NCBI GenBank assembly: GCA_002778195.1
Contig: PCDI01000001.1
Coordinates: 5,405,338 to 5,469,337, forward strand
Length of the DNA: 64,000 nucleotides
Reading direction: 5' to 3'
Source of the DNA: Raffaelea ambrosiae
Taxonomy: Eukaryota > Ascomycota > Sordariomycetes > Ophiostomatales > Ophiostomataceae
Both the position numbers and the translations under genes were made by a program. The notes under the pieces were generated by a model that was given only the letters and a program-made list of their open reading frames with translations, made no database searches and had not been told where the DNA came from. How positions within the stretch are numbered: position 1 is the stretch's first letter; each line of letters begins with the position of its first letter. This document shows, piece by piece, positions 41,269 to 52,917 of this stretch.

Positions 41269-44200
41269 AAATTAAAGGCCCTGTATCTCTCCCCCAAGAA
41301 TAGCACAGAAGGTGCTCTCGCCGTCCTCGAAGCAACCAAGTGCAACATTTGGGTCAATGCCTGCGATGTCACGCCGGTTCCTCTTGTCCGGGACATGCTA
41401 CTCAAACGTTCCATGGATGTTCTTCAAATGCCGCTGCTCGATGATCTGCTCGACGCTGGGTCAGCGGAGCCATTCCCATATACGCAGACATTCGAAGAAG
41501 CCATGGATGTTCCGTTCTGCTACCTTCATACATCGGGCACAACGGGCGTGCCCAAACCCATTCCTTGGTCTCATGGCTTGATCGGAACCATGGATGCCAT
41601 CCGGCTGCTGCCGCCCGTAGAAGGCGATAGCGGTCTGCTGCCTTGGACATCTGATTGGAAAGATGGCGACACGATTTACTCCTCGTTTCCAATGAGCCAT
41701 GCAAGTTCTATAGCCCTTGTCTGTTCATATTCTCAATCTAACAAACTTCACAGGGAGCGGGGATTATCATGGATATCCTTATGCCCGCCCTCTTCAACCT
41801 GCACTGCTACCTGGGCCCCGTGGGTGTCCTACCAAATATCAACCTCGTGGAGACTCTCGCGCAAAGTGCCAAGATTGACATTTGGAGCATGGTGCCCTCG
41901 CTGGTGGACGAAGTCGGCGAGACACCCGAGGTCCTCGCCAAGTTGCAGCCCTCCAAGTTCATATGTGCTTCGGGTGGCCCTGTCAACGAGGCCAGTGCCA
42001 GCAAGGTCAACAAGATCGTTCGTGTTCTGAACCTCACTGGGACAACAGAGGGCCTCTTCATTGGGAACTTGGTGCCACCTCGAGAGGACTGGTTTTGGTT
42101 CTGCTTCCATCCCTACGCTGGATTTGAGTTCAAGGAGCTCGAGGAAGACACATACGAACATTGGATCCACCGCCATGAGCACTGGCCTCTCTTCCAGGGC
42201 ATCTACCACACCTTTCCAGACAAGCAATCCATCAACTTCCAAGACTTGTACATCAGACATCCGACAAAATCCAATTTCTGGGCCTTCAAGGGACGGAGTG
42301 ACGATCTGGTTGTGCTCTCGAATGGCTACAAGATCTCGCCTCTTGCCACGGAAGCCTTCATCGCTGCACATCCAGCCATTGATGGGTGTCTCATTTTCGG
42401 CAGTGGCAAGCCTCAGGCTGGTGTCCTTATTGAGCTGAAGGACCCATCAAACAAGAACGACGAGCTTCTTGAAAGCATCTGGGAGACGGTCAAGCAGGCC
42501 AACTCCGTGTCCCGCCACAAAAATCAGTTGCTTCGAGATTTTGTCACGTTTGCCGAGCCAGACAAGCCATTCCTCCGTACAGACAAGCGGACCGTGAAGA
42601 GAGCCGCAACTTTGAAGCTCTACGCAGACTACATTGAGCGCTTCTATAGCTCACGAAGCGACGAAGGTGCCGAGTCGTACACGGTTGACCTTGCGTCGGC
42701 GGATTCGACGCAGCGTCTGGTCAGAGACATCCTCATCTCGTCCATTCCTGAGGCTGAAGAGGCATCGCCTGATACGGATTTGTTTGCACTTGGGGTCGAC
42801 TCTCTGGTTGTTTTTGCTCTGGTTAGGTCGATCCGTAATTGCACGGGCTTGGACAATCATATCGCACCGCGTCACGTCTACGCCAACCCGACAATCTCCA
42901 AGCTTGCGGCAGAAATCAGACGTCTATGGGCAGGGGTCTCCACGAGCAAGACACAGGCGGCACAAGACACCCAAACAGCCCAGCTGAAGAAAGCCATCGC
43001 CGACCACAAAGCCCGCCAGTCGTTTGCGCTGAATCCTTTCGACTATGTGAATCCCAATCACGGCATGGGTCTGGTGTTCTACTTTCCCATCCAGGAAGGT
43101 GTTAGCTTCGAGGAAGTCTTTGAGAATCTCCAGAAGGGTCTGAACAGAACGTTGGATCTGATCCCAGCCCTCGGTGGTAAAATGATGAACCGTTCGGAGC
43201 AAGAAATTGGTTACAACAAGGGCGACCTGTGTGTTATGATTCCTCCCTTGAGTATGGCATCTTCTGTCTACGATCGACTGGTCTACAAAGACCTTTCGGA
43301 TACCCTCCCGTCATTTGAAAGACTACGCGAGCTGGATTTTGCGTCATCGGTCGTTCCAGACGACCTGGTCATGCGCGACGATCCGTTCCCCAAGTTCCCC
43401 GCCGACATTTTCGTGGGCCAGGTCAACTTTGTCAGGGGTGGCTGTCTGCTGGCCGTGGAAATGAACCACTGCTGCCTCGACGGACTGGGTGCCATGATTG
43501 CGGTGAAAGCATGGGCAGAAAACTGCCGCTATCTTCAGGGCGACAAAACGGCCACGTGTGACTGGTACGACCCGGAGAGCTTCAACCACAGCCTTCCCGA
43601 GATCATCTACCAGCAAGAGGGCAAGGCCAAACCGCTTGACGAGATCGATCCCGGCACTTGGGGGTACCTGCCATTTTTTCCTTCAGCTGACGACGAGACT
43701 GTGGCGGACAGCAACAAGACTGGTGTCTCGTCTGCTTCTGGGGCGCTTCCTCCTCGACCCATCTTCCCACTTCACTCTGTCTGGCCGCTTCCTCGTGCCG
43801 AGCGGTGCATGAAGACCACACTGTTTCTAATCAAGCCAGACAATGTGGAGAAATTGAAGCAGGCTGTACTGGCTGGTGCTGATGGCAAGGACGCCAATCT
43901 GTCCATCAGCGACATCATCCAGGCATTCTTCTGGCGGGCGGCCATTCGTGCCCGATACCGTGTGGCCACGGAGATCCGCAAGCAGACCTTTGGTCCCGAA
44001 GACATGTCCATCTTGGAGCTGCCCACAGACGGCCGCCCCTACTTCTCGTCCCGTCTGCCTTCCACATACATGGGTAGTCTGCTGATCCTCAACCGCTCCA
44101 GTCTTGCGGTCGAGACGCTGTGCAGTCCCAGCACAAGCATCCGGGAAATTGCTTCCTTTCTGCGCCAGTCGGCGGCAAGGATCACGCCTGAGCTCGTTCA

Positions 44201-44534
44201 CGATGCGTTTGCCATTCTGCGCTCTCTGAAGGACCACAGCCGGTTCTCGACGGCCAACATGGGCCTCGAGCACATGCACGCGATGATTTCAAACATGATG
44301 CTTTTCCCGACGAAGGAGGTGTGCTTTGGCGGACAGTACTTGGCCAACGGAGGCGTGGCCGAGTCGATGCGTCCGCTGATCGATCGTGGCAATGGACGGT
44401 TCCGCTTCCTTGTCATCTTCCCAATCAAGTCAGACGGTGGCGTGGAGCTGGTGCTTGGAACGCATCCCGAAGAGCTTGCGATGCTGCAGCAGGATGAGGA
44501 GTTTTCCAAGTATGCCGATTTGATTGCCAACTAG
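41269..44534 (+). CDS. NRPS-like A-T-acyltransferase, 5'-truncated
   Basis: I read <41269..41700 joined to 41754..44534; from the first ATG (41395) 1028 residues. Adenylation motifs in order, numbered from that ATG: A3 YLHTSGTTGVPKP (43-55), A5 LTGTTEG (196-202), A8 GRSDDLVVLSNGYK (282-295) and A10 RTDKRTVKR (377-385) with the catalytic Lys. Next comes a thiolation domain LFALGVDSL with the carrier Ser452. The C-terminal 450 residues are a BAHD/trichothecene-type acyltransferase (HxxxD in NHCCLDG, His674). About 80-90 residues of the usual N-terminus, upstream of KALYLSPKNS, are absent and a stop (TAA, about 41261) closes the frame there, so the gene has lost its start. The intron uses a GC donor (GCAAGT). 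Product unknown; the family activates an acid, holds it on the carrier and transfers it. Confidence 0.75.
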
Positions 44535-45011
44535 TTGATCATGTTTGTTTTCCTCTCGGGGCAGTTCTTTGCTTTACTTTTTCGTTTGGTTTTATTCGTT
44601 GATCCATTTCCTTGGCCATTAGACCGTGCTCAATCCACATTGTAGCGTTTCGTTTCTCAGGGTTGTTTGGTAAAAGTGCGGTGTCGGTGTTAGTGTGCGC
44701 CCGTTGGTATCTTTAGCGAAGACGTTCGCACTGTCCCCGTATCTTATGACGAACGATCCAGGGCAATGGACTTCATATTTCGTCACAGTAGGCCACAACT
44801 ATATATTCCTTGTGACCAACAATTCTCGGGTTTGTTTTTAATAAATATATATATATATATGTATATATTGCAGGTTGGAATAAAATTGCAGGCATGCACT
44901 GCGATGTATAACGCAACTGGGAAACATACATGATCCTGGATTCTTCCCACCGGATACAAATCGTACAAACGGCGGCCCAAAACTTTTGATGGCATCCACT
45001 GTTTCAATCTC
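44535..45011. other. Intergenic with a TA microsatellite
   Basis: 3' region of the NRPS-like gene, then a TA run at 44846-44861. No gene. Confidence 0.5.
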
Positions 45012-45782
45012 ATGTCGGGGTCCTCGGTTATTGAGACGCTGGCAGTGGCGGAGCAGGACCTGCTCGCGCTGTCCAGGCGATTGAGCACCATGGGCAGCAG
45101 ACTCTATACCGTTCGATTTGCTGCACGTCATGGCCTTGTCTCTCCTGAAGTCGCAGACATTCTGAGAAAACTAGCCGCGGCAACCCAGCGACTGTCCGTG
45201 ACTGTGGCGAGGCTCCGGGAAGACATCCAGCTGATTTACAAAAAGAGGGAAAGGCTCTCCGGCAAGTCTCGCCCCAAGCCCGGCCAAGTCTTCCACAAGT
45301 TTCCGCAACTACCACCGGAGCTACGTCTTATGATCTGGGAGGAAGCCGCCCAGCCCCCACCGTGCATACATTACTTCAGCACGTACCGTCCCAGACTCCA
45401 GGGCAAGCAGCCAGCAACACGCCATATGGATGACGGGGGGCTCTGGGAGGCGTGTTCCATGTCCCGCAAAGTGATGCGGCGTGTCTACGATCAACAGTGG
45501 AAGAAATGCAAGACGGCAGCACGCTGCACATTCGACGTCAAAGCCCACGAAATGCAAAACCGTCGGTTTGCGCGACTGAACATCAAGGCAACCAAGGTGC
45601 ACGGGCGCTTTTGGAGCCTTCTGGCGAGATGCAGATACAGCTTTGTTCGATGCCATTGTCTGCTGCAACGAGTGCTACCGGACACAAAGTTGGACGAATA
45701 CGACTGGGAGCATAAGCTCAACCCGACAAGCACCCTCAGAAAAGTTTGGATCAGTCTTGTTCAGGAGGGGCTGGTATGCTAG
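45012..45782 (+). CDS. 2EXR-domain protein
   Basis: 256 residues, single exon from ATG 45012. The block FHKFPQLPPELRLMIWEEAA (about residues 96-115) is the signature of the fungal 2EXR family, which often occurs in large lineage-specific paralogue sets; function unknown. Before it lies a helical region (30-85) with possible coiled coil; after it the usual conserved strands are present in part (PCIHYFSTY). Highly basic overall, no membrane span. The C-terminal third looks unfamiliar. Confidence 0.7.
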   Translation: MSGSSVIETLAVAEQDLLALSRRLSTMGSRLYTVRFAARHGLVSPEVADILRKLAAATQRLSVTVARLREDIQLIYKKRERLSGKSRPKPGQVFHKFPQLPPELRLMIWEEAAQPPPCIHYFSTYRPRLQGKQPATRHMDDGGLWEACSMSRKVMRRVYDQQWKKCKTAARCTFDVKAHEMQNRRFARLNIKATKVHGRFWSLLARCRYSFVRCHCLLQRVLPDTKLDEYDWEHKLNPTSTLRKVWISLVQEGLVC

Positions 45783-46846
45783 AGTGGGTACTGGTCCGAA
45801 AAAATGAGAAATGTACTCGCGCCATTGGGGGAAGACATAGCACAGCGACGCCTTGTGCATCTACGAAATTTCAAAAGACTGTTGAAGGACCTCACAAAAA
45901 GCGGCTTAGAAAGGGGCTGAAGACTGCATGAAGATGAAGAGAGGTGACAAATGCAGGCACAATGCGCACGTGATACGAAATCACATGGATGAGCACATGC
46001 AACCGCAATCATGCCTCGCCCAACCTTCTCAGCAACATGATGTCGTATGGCAGGCCTGCTCTGTCCTGGTCGGCTGGTCTTGGTCGACATGTCCCCCTTT
46101 TTCCCCTTTCTTTCGTGGGATGTATGTTTGACCGGGACGGTAATATTCGCCGTGGTGATGTAGCCGTGTCTCGTACAGCGCAGGAGTCTTTCTGTATAGA
46201 AAAGGGTACATCGATGGGTCGACTGCGTATATGCTGGGCTGGTCTTCTTCCTGTCGTTTACTTCGAAAACAACGACTCGGGGTGTGATCGAAGGTCCCCC
46301 AACAGTTCCAATGATACGGCATCCGACTTGCATATACGAGAGGCAGAGTCCAACACGGCCACGTAGCTCGTGTCCTGCTGACTTTTCAGCCTTGTCGTGA
46401 AGTTCCTTGATACATCAGTCCAGCGAGAGCCCCGACGACGTGGGCCGTCCCTTCTCTGTCCGCGGATCAGCGAGCGCCTTGTCGTGCCAGTCTGCCACCA
46501 CTGCGTTGTCAAAGACACCCTCATGCAAGCTAGGCCGGTCTGTTATTGTACCACGCATAGTGCATGGGTGGTTTTGTGCCAGCCAGCTTGAAGTAGCGAG
46601 GGTACCGATGTTACTCCGTACATGAAACAAAGTATTGGTTGTTAGCATATGCTGAGCATATGTTCCGTATATGCTCAATTCTGTTAATTCTGGCGAATCA
46701 CGATATTGTATTCTTGTTAGTACACTAATTTAGAGTCTCCGCATTGAAAAAGCCCTAACAGGAGATACACCGCCATTTACGCGTTTTTTTTACCCCCTCC
46801 CCCTTTCACCTTCTTCCCAATTGCAAAGTAACGCCAACTCGTCGAA
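45783..46846. other. Intergenic, no gene supported
   Basis: Several overlapping short frames on both strands, none with a domain. TATGCTGAGCATA, a short palindrome, at about 46648-46660. Confidence 0.45.
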
Positions 46847-47853
46847 ATGGCTTCTCGGAAATGTGACAGTGCCTTGTGCGACAAGACCGCCGAGTCTACC
46901 ACCCTGAAACCATGCAGCAGATGCAGGAAAGCCGCGTACTGCTCCCGCGACTGCCAGGCCGCTGCATGGCCGACGCATAAGGCGAGCTGCCGTCGTCCCA
47001 ACTACATTGTCAAAGTCCATCTGTTCCCGGGGGACATCACCGACCCCGACGTCGTGCGCACGCTTTCCTGCCCGGCCAATGCGGACTTCTACCAGCTGCA
47101 CCTGGCACTGCAGGTTGCCTTTGGCTGGGCCTCGTGCCACATGTTTGATTTTGCCGTCAAGGACCCTTCCTACAGGGAGCCCGAAGGCATGGTGGAGGTC
47201 TTCCAGCGGACCATGGCGATGCACGACGCGGGCAGCATCATGCCCGCCATGCAAGGACGCGAATACATCCTCCGACTCCTGGACCCGTCGAAGGCGGGGC
47301 ACGCCGATCGCATGCACGAGGGATTGCGCCGGCACGTGAATACGACGGAAAGGAGCGCCGTCAAGTACAAGCTCTACCAGCTGTTCGACGCGTCGCAGTT
47401 TCAAGGTGTGTACGGCCGTGTTGCTTCTTGATTGTTGTCGTTTATTCTTTGTCTTTTGTTCTTTTGTTCTTTTGTTCCCGCCCCGGTGGACTTCCTTTCG
47501 CTCACCAAGGGACAGGCCACGAAATACTGTATGTGTACGACTATGGCGATAACTGGGAGCATTACCTCACCGTCACGGGCCGCGCAGACGCCACGGACGA
47601 CTTTGTGTGCCTGGGGGGGTCCGGGCATGGCGTCGCCGAGGACGTGGGCAGTATCCGTGGCTGGGCTGAGCTGAAAAAATGCTATGCAACGGCACACCCC
47701 AATACCGAACAGCGGGAGCGTCGCCGTTGGTATGAAAAGCAAGCCGCCAATGGCGATCCCAGGGGGCTCTCTGGCGACCGTGTCAACTTCTGGGACCGCG
47801 ATTTGGTCAACAGGAATCTTGTAGGGGTCTCCAAGAAGGAATCGGATTGGTAA
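46847..47853 (+). CDS. MYND zinc finger fused to pRiA4b ORF-3-like domain
   Basis: I read join(46847..47405,47516..47853), 298 residues; the 110-base intron has a GTGTGT donor and GGGACAG acceptor. Residues 6-48 are a MYND finger (CDSALCDKTAES, PCSRCRKAAYCSRDCQAAAW, THKASC), a protein-interaction zinc module. Residues about 52-285 match the plasmid pRiA4b ORF-3 family: an N-terminal LQVAFGWASCHMFDF block and a C-terminal YVYDYGDNWEHYLTV and GVAEDVGSIRGWAEL. That family is mainly bacterial and of unknown function, with fungal MYND fusions. The intron sits just before the second conserved block. Intact in all visible motifs. Confidence 0.85.
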
Positions 47854-48300
47854 TTCGCAGAGCACAGTCTTGCCTGTTATCATCTGTATTACTGGCGATG
47901 AAAACAACATCACCACCAAGCAAGAAGGTAGTTTGAAAAAAGAGCGAATGCCAAGTTGCAAGCTTACAAATCAGCCCCAGGTTATTACCGCTTGACACCG
48001 TCGTTAGAAATATTTCTATTAATGAGTCTTATATTCTCATTATGGAGGTTTATATCGAGATACCGTTTTGTTGTTGTTGTTGTTGTTCTGGGGGGGGGNN
48101 NNNGGGGGGGGGGGGGGGGGTTCTTCCCTTATAAGCTGCTTTCACAGGTTGTGAGTCTTGGTTGTTTTGATTTCTCGCTCGTCTTCTCCTTATTTTCACG
48201 ATCACATCGTGCTTCTTTCTATATTGAAATATATATATCTGGTCTCATGGAAAGGATTTCACAAGTCAAAGAACGACTCTAAAGACGACTGATCCACCAT
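47854..48300. other. Intergenic with assembly gap
   Basis: Contains TTG repeats, a G run and the five-N gap at 48099-48103. No gene. Confidence 0.5.
48099..48103. other. Assembly gap (5 N) inside a G run
   Basis: Eight or more G, five N, then seventeen G. The join is unverified. Confidence 0.95.
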
Positions 48301-49399
48301 TCAAGAGATATGTATTGTCCGTCGCTCAACCGTGTGGCTTGCAAGCGAGCAAGGTAAGTTTAGGATGCCTATGCGCTCCCAGCGGCCCTCTGCCTGGTCT
48401 GCAAGCGGAACCTTCCCTACGACAAGTACAGAAGAAAACACCTGGCCCAGATGGGCGTCAAGGCGTAGCATAATTCCCAGCCACATCTGGGAAAGTAACA
48501 GCTCCCGGAATCCTGGAGTTGTGCCGGGCTCTTTTTCTGTGGAACACGCATCTGCCCGCGTGGGGAAAAAGTCGCCCTGCCATACGCTGTTGCCAAACTC
48601 CACCATGCCCACGAGGGAAGGGGATTCCGCGCAAGACGCGTGGAATCGGACGGAAACCACAGGAGCTGTCATGGCGAGAACCTAATGCTGCAGGAGATAC
48701 TTATCGACTGTTCCGGCTGTCAAACACCTCGGCCGGCGCCGTGCCGTTTTCCGTTTGCGCTGGTATGACCACGGATATGTCAATGTCGGTAGGAACGATC
48801 CATATGCAAGAAGAGGTCATTTTCGTACATCTGACCGTTCCCGCTCAGCCGGTCCACGACCAGCTGGGGAATCCCGGGCGCCGGCTTGCCGGTCGTTCCA
48901 GCCGCCAGAAAAGGCCGCAGACCAGACCGGCCAGAGTGCCTAGTCTACGGTGCGCAGCCAGCTTCACACCACTCCGGGCATCTTCATGGAAGTACAGAGT
49001 TCTATTGGTGGCAATGGAAACCATGTCAAGGGGGTGGTTGTCCTAGGGGGGCAGGTCTCCCGGGGAATATCCCGAAGTCCTGTCGCTGCAGCAGTCCTGA
49101 TCGCTGTCGCCCACATGCTGCCACACAGGCACCACCGGCACGCCGGACAGGTGATGGACGCTGAACTTTTTGCGGTGGGCACAAGCACGGAGAATGCCCA
49201 GCATAGCATTGAGCGCATCCGCCTGGTACGTCAGGCGGCGGCTTGTGTATTCATGCAGCAGGGGAAATATGCGCCATTCACGCTCAAACACCTGCGGTTG
49301 GTGCTCTGTGGCGTCCTTTCCCGCCGCCGCTATCAGTGTCACGTCGGCGTTGGCGTAGACCAGATTCATGGACCGGAGCTGTGCTCGTACTCGTACCAT
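48301..49399 (-). pseudogene. HET-domain gene relic
   Basis: Reading down from 49399: QLRSMNLVYANADVTLIAAAG, the central HET block; then, with a stretch missing, YTSRRLTYQADALNAMLGIL, typical of the region after the domain; then VHHLSGVPVVP. A TAG stop follows at 49043, and several frames carry further HET-like sequence to the last block (LADQAEGRWERIGILNLP, 48301-48672). The N-terminal part and the GWT/WxxRxW segment are not found. HET proteins trigger cell death when incompatible strains fuse; this copy cannot make an intact one. Confidence 0.6.
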
Positions 49400-49760
49400 G
49401 GGCTCTCTCTATTTCGGGGCAACGTTTATGAGCCAAAAGAAGGTGCCTACCACCAAAACGCGTACTACACCCAGCCAATTTGTTCAGAGAATAAGCAGAA
49501 GGTGACTCAAAATTACTATGAACTATACATACCAAGCTGTATTTCCCCTTCTACTCCTAAACGTTTTACTACTAAACAAGAAAGAGAGGTAAAAAATTGT
49601 CGCTCCGGTAGGTCACCTTTATCTGGCGAATAATGCAGGCCACGAAAAGTCGAAGTCTCAAAGTCACGACGAGCTGCGAGATGACTGCAAAAGTCTGACC
49701 CTTTTCACCATGCAACTGGGATTGTTCCGCCTAGTACGTAATTCTATCATACATACCCTC
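49400..49760. other. Intergenic between HET relic and metabolic genes
   Basis: No gene seen; it marks a shift from a mixed-composition accessory region to a GC-rich gene cluster. Confidence 0.5.
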
Positions 49761-50873
49761 TCAAAACAGAGCCACGCCGTTCGGCGGACTCGCGACGCCC
49801 CCTGGTACATGCAGCGGCATGCTTGCCACAAAAAACGTCCACCGCTGCTTCTGTGCGCACGTGGCCGCCAGCCGCTCCAGGTCGAACATCTCGCCGATCG
49901 GCATGCCCCAGCCGCCCAGAAGCACCTGGTGCAGCAGTCCGCCGCCCGGCACGTGGTCCTCCAGCACGCCGCTGCGCCAGTGGCCCTCGACGGGGGCCTG
50001 CTCCCAGCTCGGCGCGTCGCCGGCCACGGCAGCCACGCCGGTCTCCCAGAGCCAGCGAAGGACAGCCGCGGTCGACTCGAGCCCGAGGAAGCCCGGGACC
50101 GGCCGCTGGGCGAGAGCGATCTGGCCGTCCGGCGAGAGGCCGTTGTAGGCGGCGGTAAAGCCGACGCGCAAGAACAAGACGTCGCCGGTGCGGAAGGTCA
50201 CACCTTGCTCCTGGACCATATCGCGAACTTGGGGGAGGGTTACGCAGGAGCTGATGAGGGGGTCGAAAGGGATGTCGTGGCGATGGCAGTAGGCCGGGTA
50301 GTCGAGCAGCACGCCGCGGCCAACAATGCCTCCGCGCGCGACGATGGCTGGAGAGAGAGAGAGAAAGGATCCCGATGCGTTAGCGCGGGCTCATGAAAAA
50401 GGGGCCAGTCAACCCATTCGAGAAAACGAAACGTGCACACCATTGGTCCCCAGCACGTCGCTGCTCTCCAGATCGGCCTGCGTCCGGCCCCCGTAGAACT
50501 GGCCGGCGGCTTGGTAGCCAAAATGCCGCAGGCCATCCCACTGGCTGCTGCACTGCGTGTTGAAGGCGAGCTCGTCGTCGTTGATTGTGTGTCCCGGCCC
50601 GTTGGGCCGCAGTGTCCAGGCAAACGGCGGACGGCCGAAGCTGGGCCGGGAAGGCTTGTTCAGCGCCCAGTCGAGGGGCACGCGCTCGCCGGTCCTGATT
50701 TCAGACGAGGCGGCGGCGGCCACGACGGCCGGGCTCAGCAGGTTGAGGGCGCCGAGCTCGTCGTCGGGCCCGTAGAGGCCCCATGCGTTGGCGGGTGGGC
50801 CATGGGGATCCAAGGGGAGGCTGTCAAAGGGAGGTCTGCGCGGGGGACTGGCAGGGGGGGTGGCGGTGTCCAT
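49761..50873 (-). CDS. Cyclase-family hydrolase (kynurenine formamidase-like fold)
   Basis: I read complement(join(49761..50347,50441..50873)), 339 residues, with a 93-base intron (GTGTGC donor, TCTCCAG acceptor). Landmarks of the cyclase family (formamidase/isatin hydrolase type): DDELGALNLLSPAVV near 40, GHTINDDELAFNTQCSSQWD around 97-116, where the family has its metal site (the usual HxGTHxDxxxH is modified here, with SSQWDGLRHFGY), and RGVLLDYPAY after the intron. Fungal members of this branch hydrolyse amide or lactone-like bonds; the substrate is unknown. The frame opens with TTG at 50882, but ATG 50873 is used. First gene of a possible catabolic cluster. Confidence 0.8.
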
Positions 50874-51885
50874 AATTGCCAAGGCACCCGGTACGTTTCA
50901 TGCCCTTAACGTTTTCGTCGTCCGAGGCATCTTGTGTCGGTCCAGCCCTGCACCGTAGCCTGGTTGTGAGCTATATGTGGTGATGGTGGTGCCTCTCCTC
51001 TCTTGGTCGGCTATTAGTGTCGGCTGGTAGGAGTGGATATGCTGGATATCCGACCCTCGATTACTCCACTGTCTACCGGAGTCGTCTACAGGCACGGGTC
51101 GAGAGCCCAATGGGGGCCCCAGTCATCTCGGGGGTGGCCATGGCCGGCAATGGCGCTGAGAGGCAGAGGGGATGAATACGACGTACTGTTGTAGCGCGTG
51201 TTTCCTCCTTATTGACGTAGAAAAGAAATATACGTCTGAGTCAAGGCATGTGACCTCTTCTTGCTGTCAGGCGATTGCCGCTGAATTCCTGGAAAGAGGA
51301 CGGCTAGCTTGTGTAAAACGGGGGCTGTCGTGACTTAGTGGGCGTGGTTGTGTTCGGCATAGCAAGGGGTGGGTTGTTCGCCGAGAAGACGAAAATCTGG
51401 AACGGCCACGTGAAGGGCATTTAGACCGGTCTTCGGTTCTCGTGTGGATCCGGAATTACGCAAAAGAAATCAAGCTGGACAGCAAGTGTGAGATACTGCA
51501 GACGGATGAGAGAGAGTGACTAGAAGAGAGTGTGCCAGGCTAGCCGGGAACAGTCCTCTATCAGTCCCGAACAGAAGCCAGTAATGAACACTTCGTCTCC
51601 AGCTCCCCGTTGCCGACACAGAACGCACACAGCACCTGGTCGGTGCTGGGTGACGCTTTGTCGGTACCGCAGCTTGTCGGGCAGCGCAAGCTCTGCCTCG
51701 CGTGCAAGTGGATCTTGCTCGCGGCCGTTGTGTCAAGCAGCCCCATTCTCTTTGATAGTTGTAGAGGTCGTACTTGCTTTGTACACAGCATTCACTTTGT
51801 ACAACTTCCAAGGTCGTCTCCATTTTTTTTTTGTTTCCCTATAGTACATGATTTCTCGAGGCGTGACCCACGAAACATTCCCCGT
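50874..51885. other. Intergenic, no gene supported
   Basis: Divergent frames on both strands lack motifs. C/T-rich at 51800-51840. Confidence 0.5.
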
Positions 51886-52917
51886 CTATTTCAGCAAGTG
51901 CTTGTTCACCGGCGTGAGCGGCGCCCGCCCCTCCAGCACCGCCTGCACGTTCTCCATCGACAGCCGCTCGAATCCAATGTTGGTCTCGAGCGCACCGCCT
52001 GCCGTGTGGCACGTCAGGGACGCGCTGCGCTGGGCCACCAGGCGCGGGTTGACGCTGGGCTCGTCATCGTGCACATCCAGGCCGACGGCGCTCAGATGGC
52101 CGCTCTCCAGCGCGTCGGCTACGGCGTTGGAGTCGACCAGCCCGCCGCGGGCAATGTTGACCAGCCGACTGCCCTTTTTCATGTGGGCAAGGGTCTGGGC
52201 GTTGATGATCTGGCCGCCGCTGCCGGGGGCGGCCAGCAGGACGCAGTCGGCGGCGGCCAGCAGGGCCTCGAGCGTGGGCATGCGCACGGCCTCGATGGCC
52301 CGCTCCTGGGCCTCGCTTTTGGGAAAGGGGTCGTAGTAGGCGATCTTCATGTCGAAGCCGCGGTACGCCTTGGTCGCAATCCGGTAGCCAATGTTGCCCA
52401 GGCCGACAATGCCGAGCGTGTGCCCCTGCGGATTGTGCGCCGTGTGCGGCACGTTGTGGTGCGCGTCCAAAAACACCGCCGTGTCGCCGGAGCGCGCCGC
52501 CATGTTGGTCCACTGCATATTGCGAAAGACCGAGATGATGTGGTAGATGGCCATGTCCGCGACCGCTTCCGACGACGCCGACGCCCCGTTGCAGTACAGG
52601 ATGCCGGCGGCCGCCAGCAGGTCCACGTCGGCCCAGTCGTAGCCGGCGCCGGCGGACGCGAACACCTTGAGCGACTTGGGCAGCAGGGGGACCAGCTCCT
52701 TGTCCCAGCGGCCCATCTCGCCGCCTGTGGACCAGAAGGGCCGCATAATGGCGGAGAAGTCGCCCCATTTCTTGGTGCGCAGAGCCTCGAGAAAGGCATC
52801 GCGCTGGCGCTCCTCGACAGAGGGGCGGATGATGGTGTAGGACTGTTGCAGGGAGGCGTAGAGGTCCTTGTTGTAGCGGACCGGGTCGCCGAGGTGGAGG
52901 ACGATTGGTTTTGACAT
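51886..52917 (-). CDS. D-2-hydroxyacid dehydrogenase
   Basis: 343 residues, no intron. NAD(P)-binding Rossmann motif GIVGLGNIGYRIATK (GxGxxG) at about 169-183 and the family catalytic set: Arg in NIARGGLVDS, Glu in DVHDDEPSVN and His in LTCHTAGGALET. FASAGAGYDWADVDLLAA is the usual substrate-domain block. It converts a D-2-hydroxyacid and the matching 2-oxoacid (glyoxylate/hydroxypyruvate reductase or mandelate-type). No signal peptide; cytosolic. The length is normal and all catalytic residues are present. Same strand as the kinase that follows at higher coordinates. Confidence 0.9.
   Translation of the reverse strand: MSKPIVLHLGDPVRYNKDLYASLQQSYTIIRPSVEERQRDAFLEALRTKKWGDFSAIMRPFWSTGGEMGRWDKELVPLLPKSLKVFASAGAGYDWADVDLLAAAGILYCNGASASSEAVADMAIYHIISVFRNMQWTNMAARSGDTAVFLDAHHNVPHTAHNPQGHTLGIVGLGNIGYRIATKAYRGFDMKIAYYDPFPKSEAQERAIEAVRMPTLEALLAAADCVLLAAPGSGGQIINAQTLAHMKKGSRLVNIARGGLVDSNAVADALESGHLSAVGLDVHDDEPSVNPRLVAQRSASLTCHTAGGALETNIGFERLSMENVQAVLEGRAPLTPVNKHLLK

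Noticed and set aside
52064..52768. 234-codon frame on the minus strand within the dehydrogenase gene
   Set aside because: Gly/Arg-rich shadow of a GC-rich exon in another frame.
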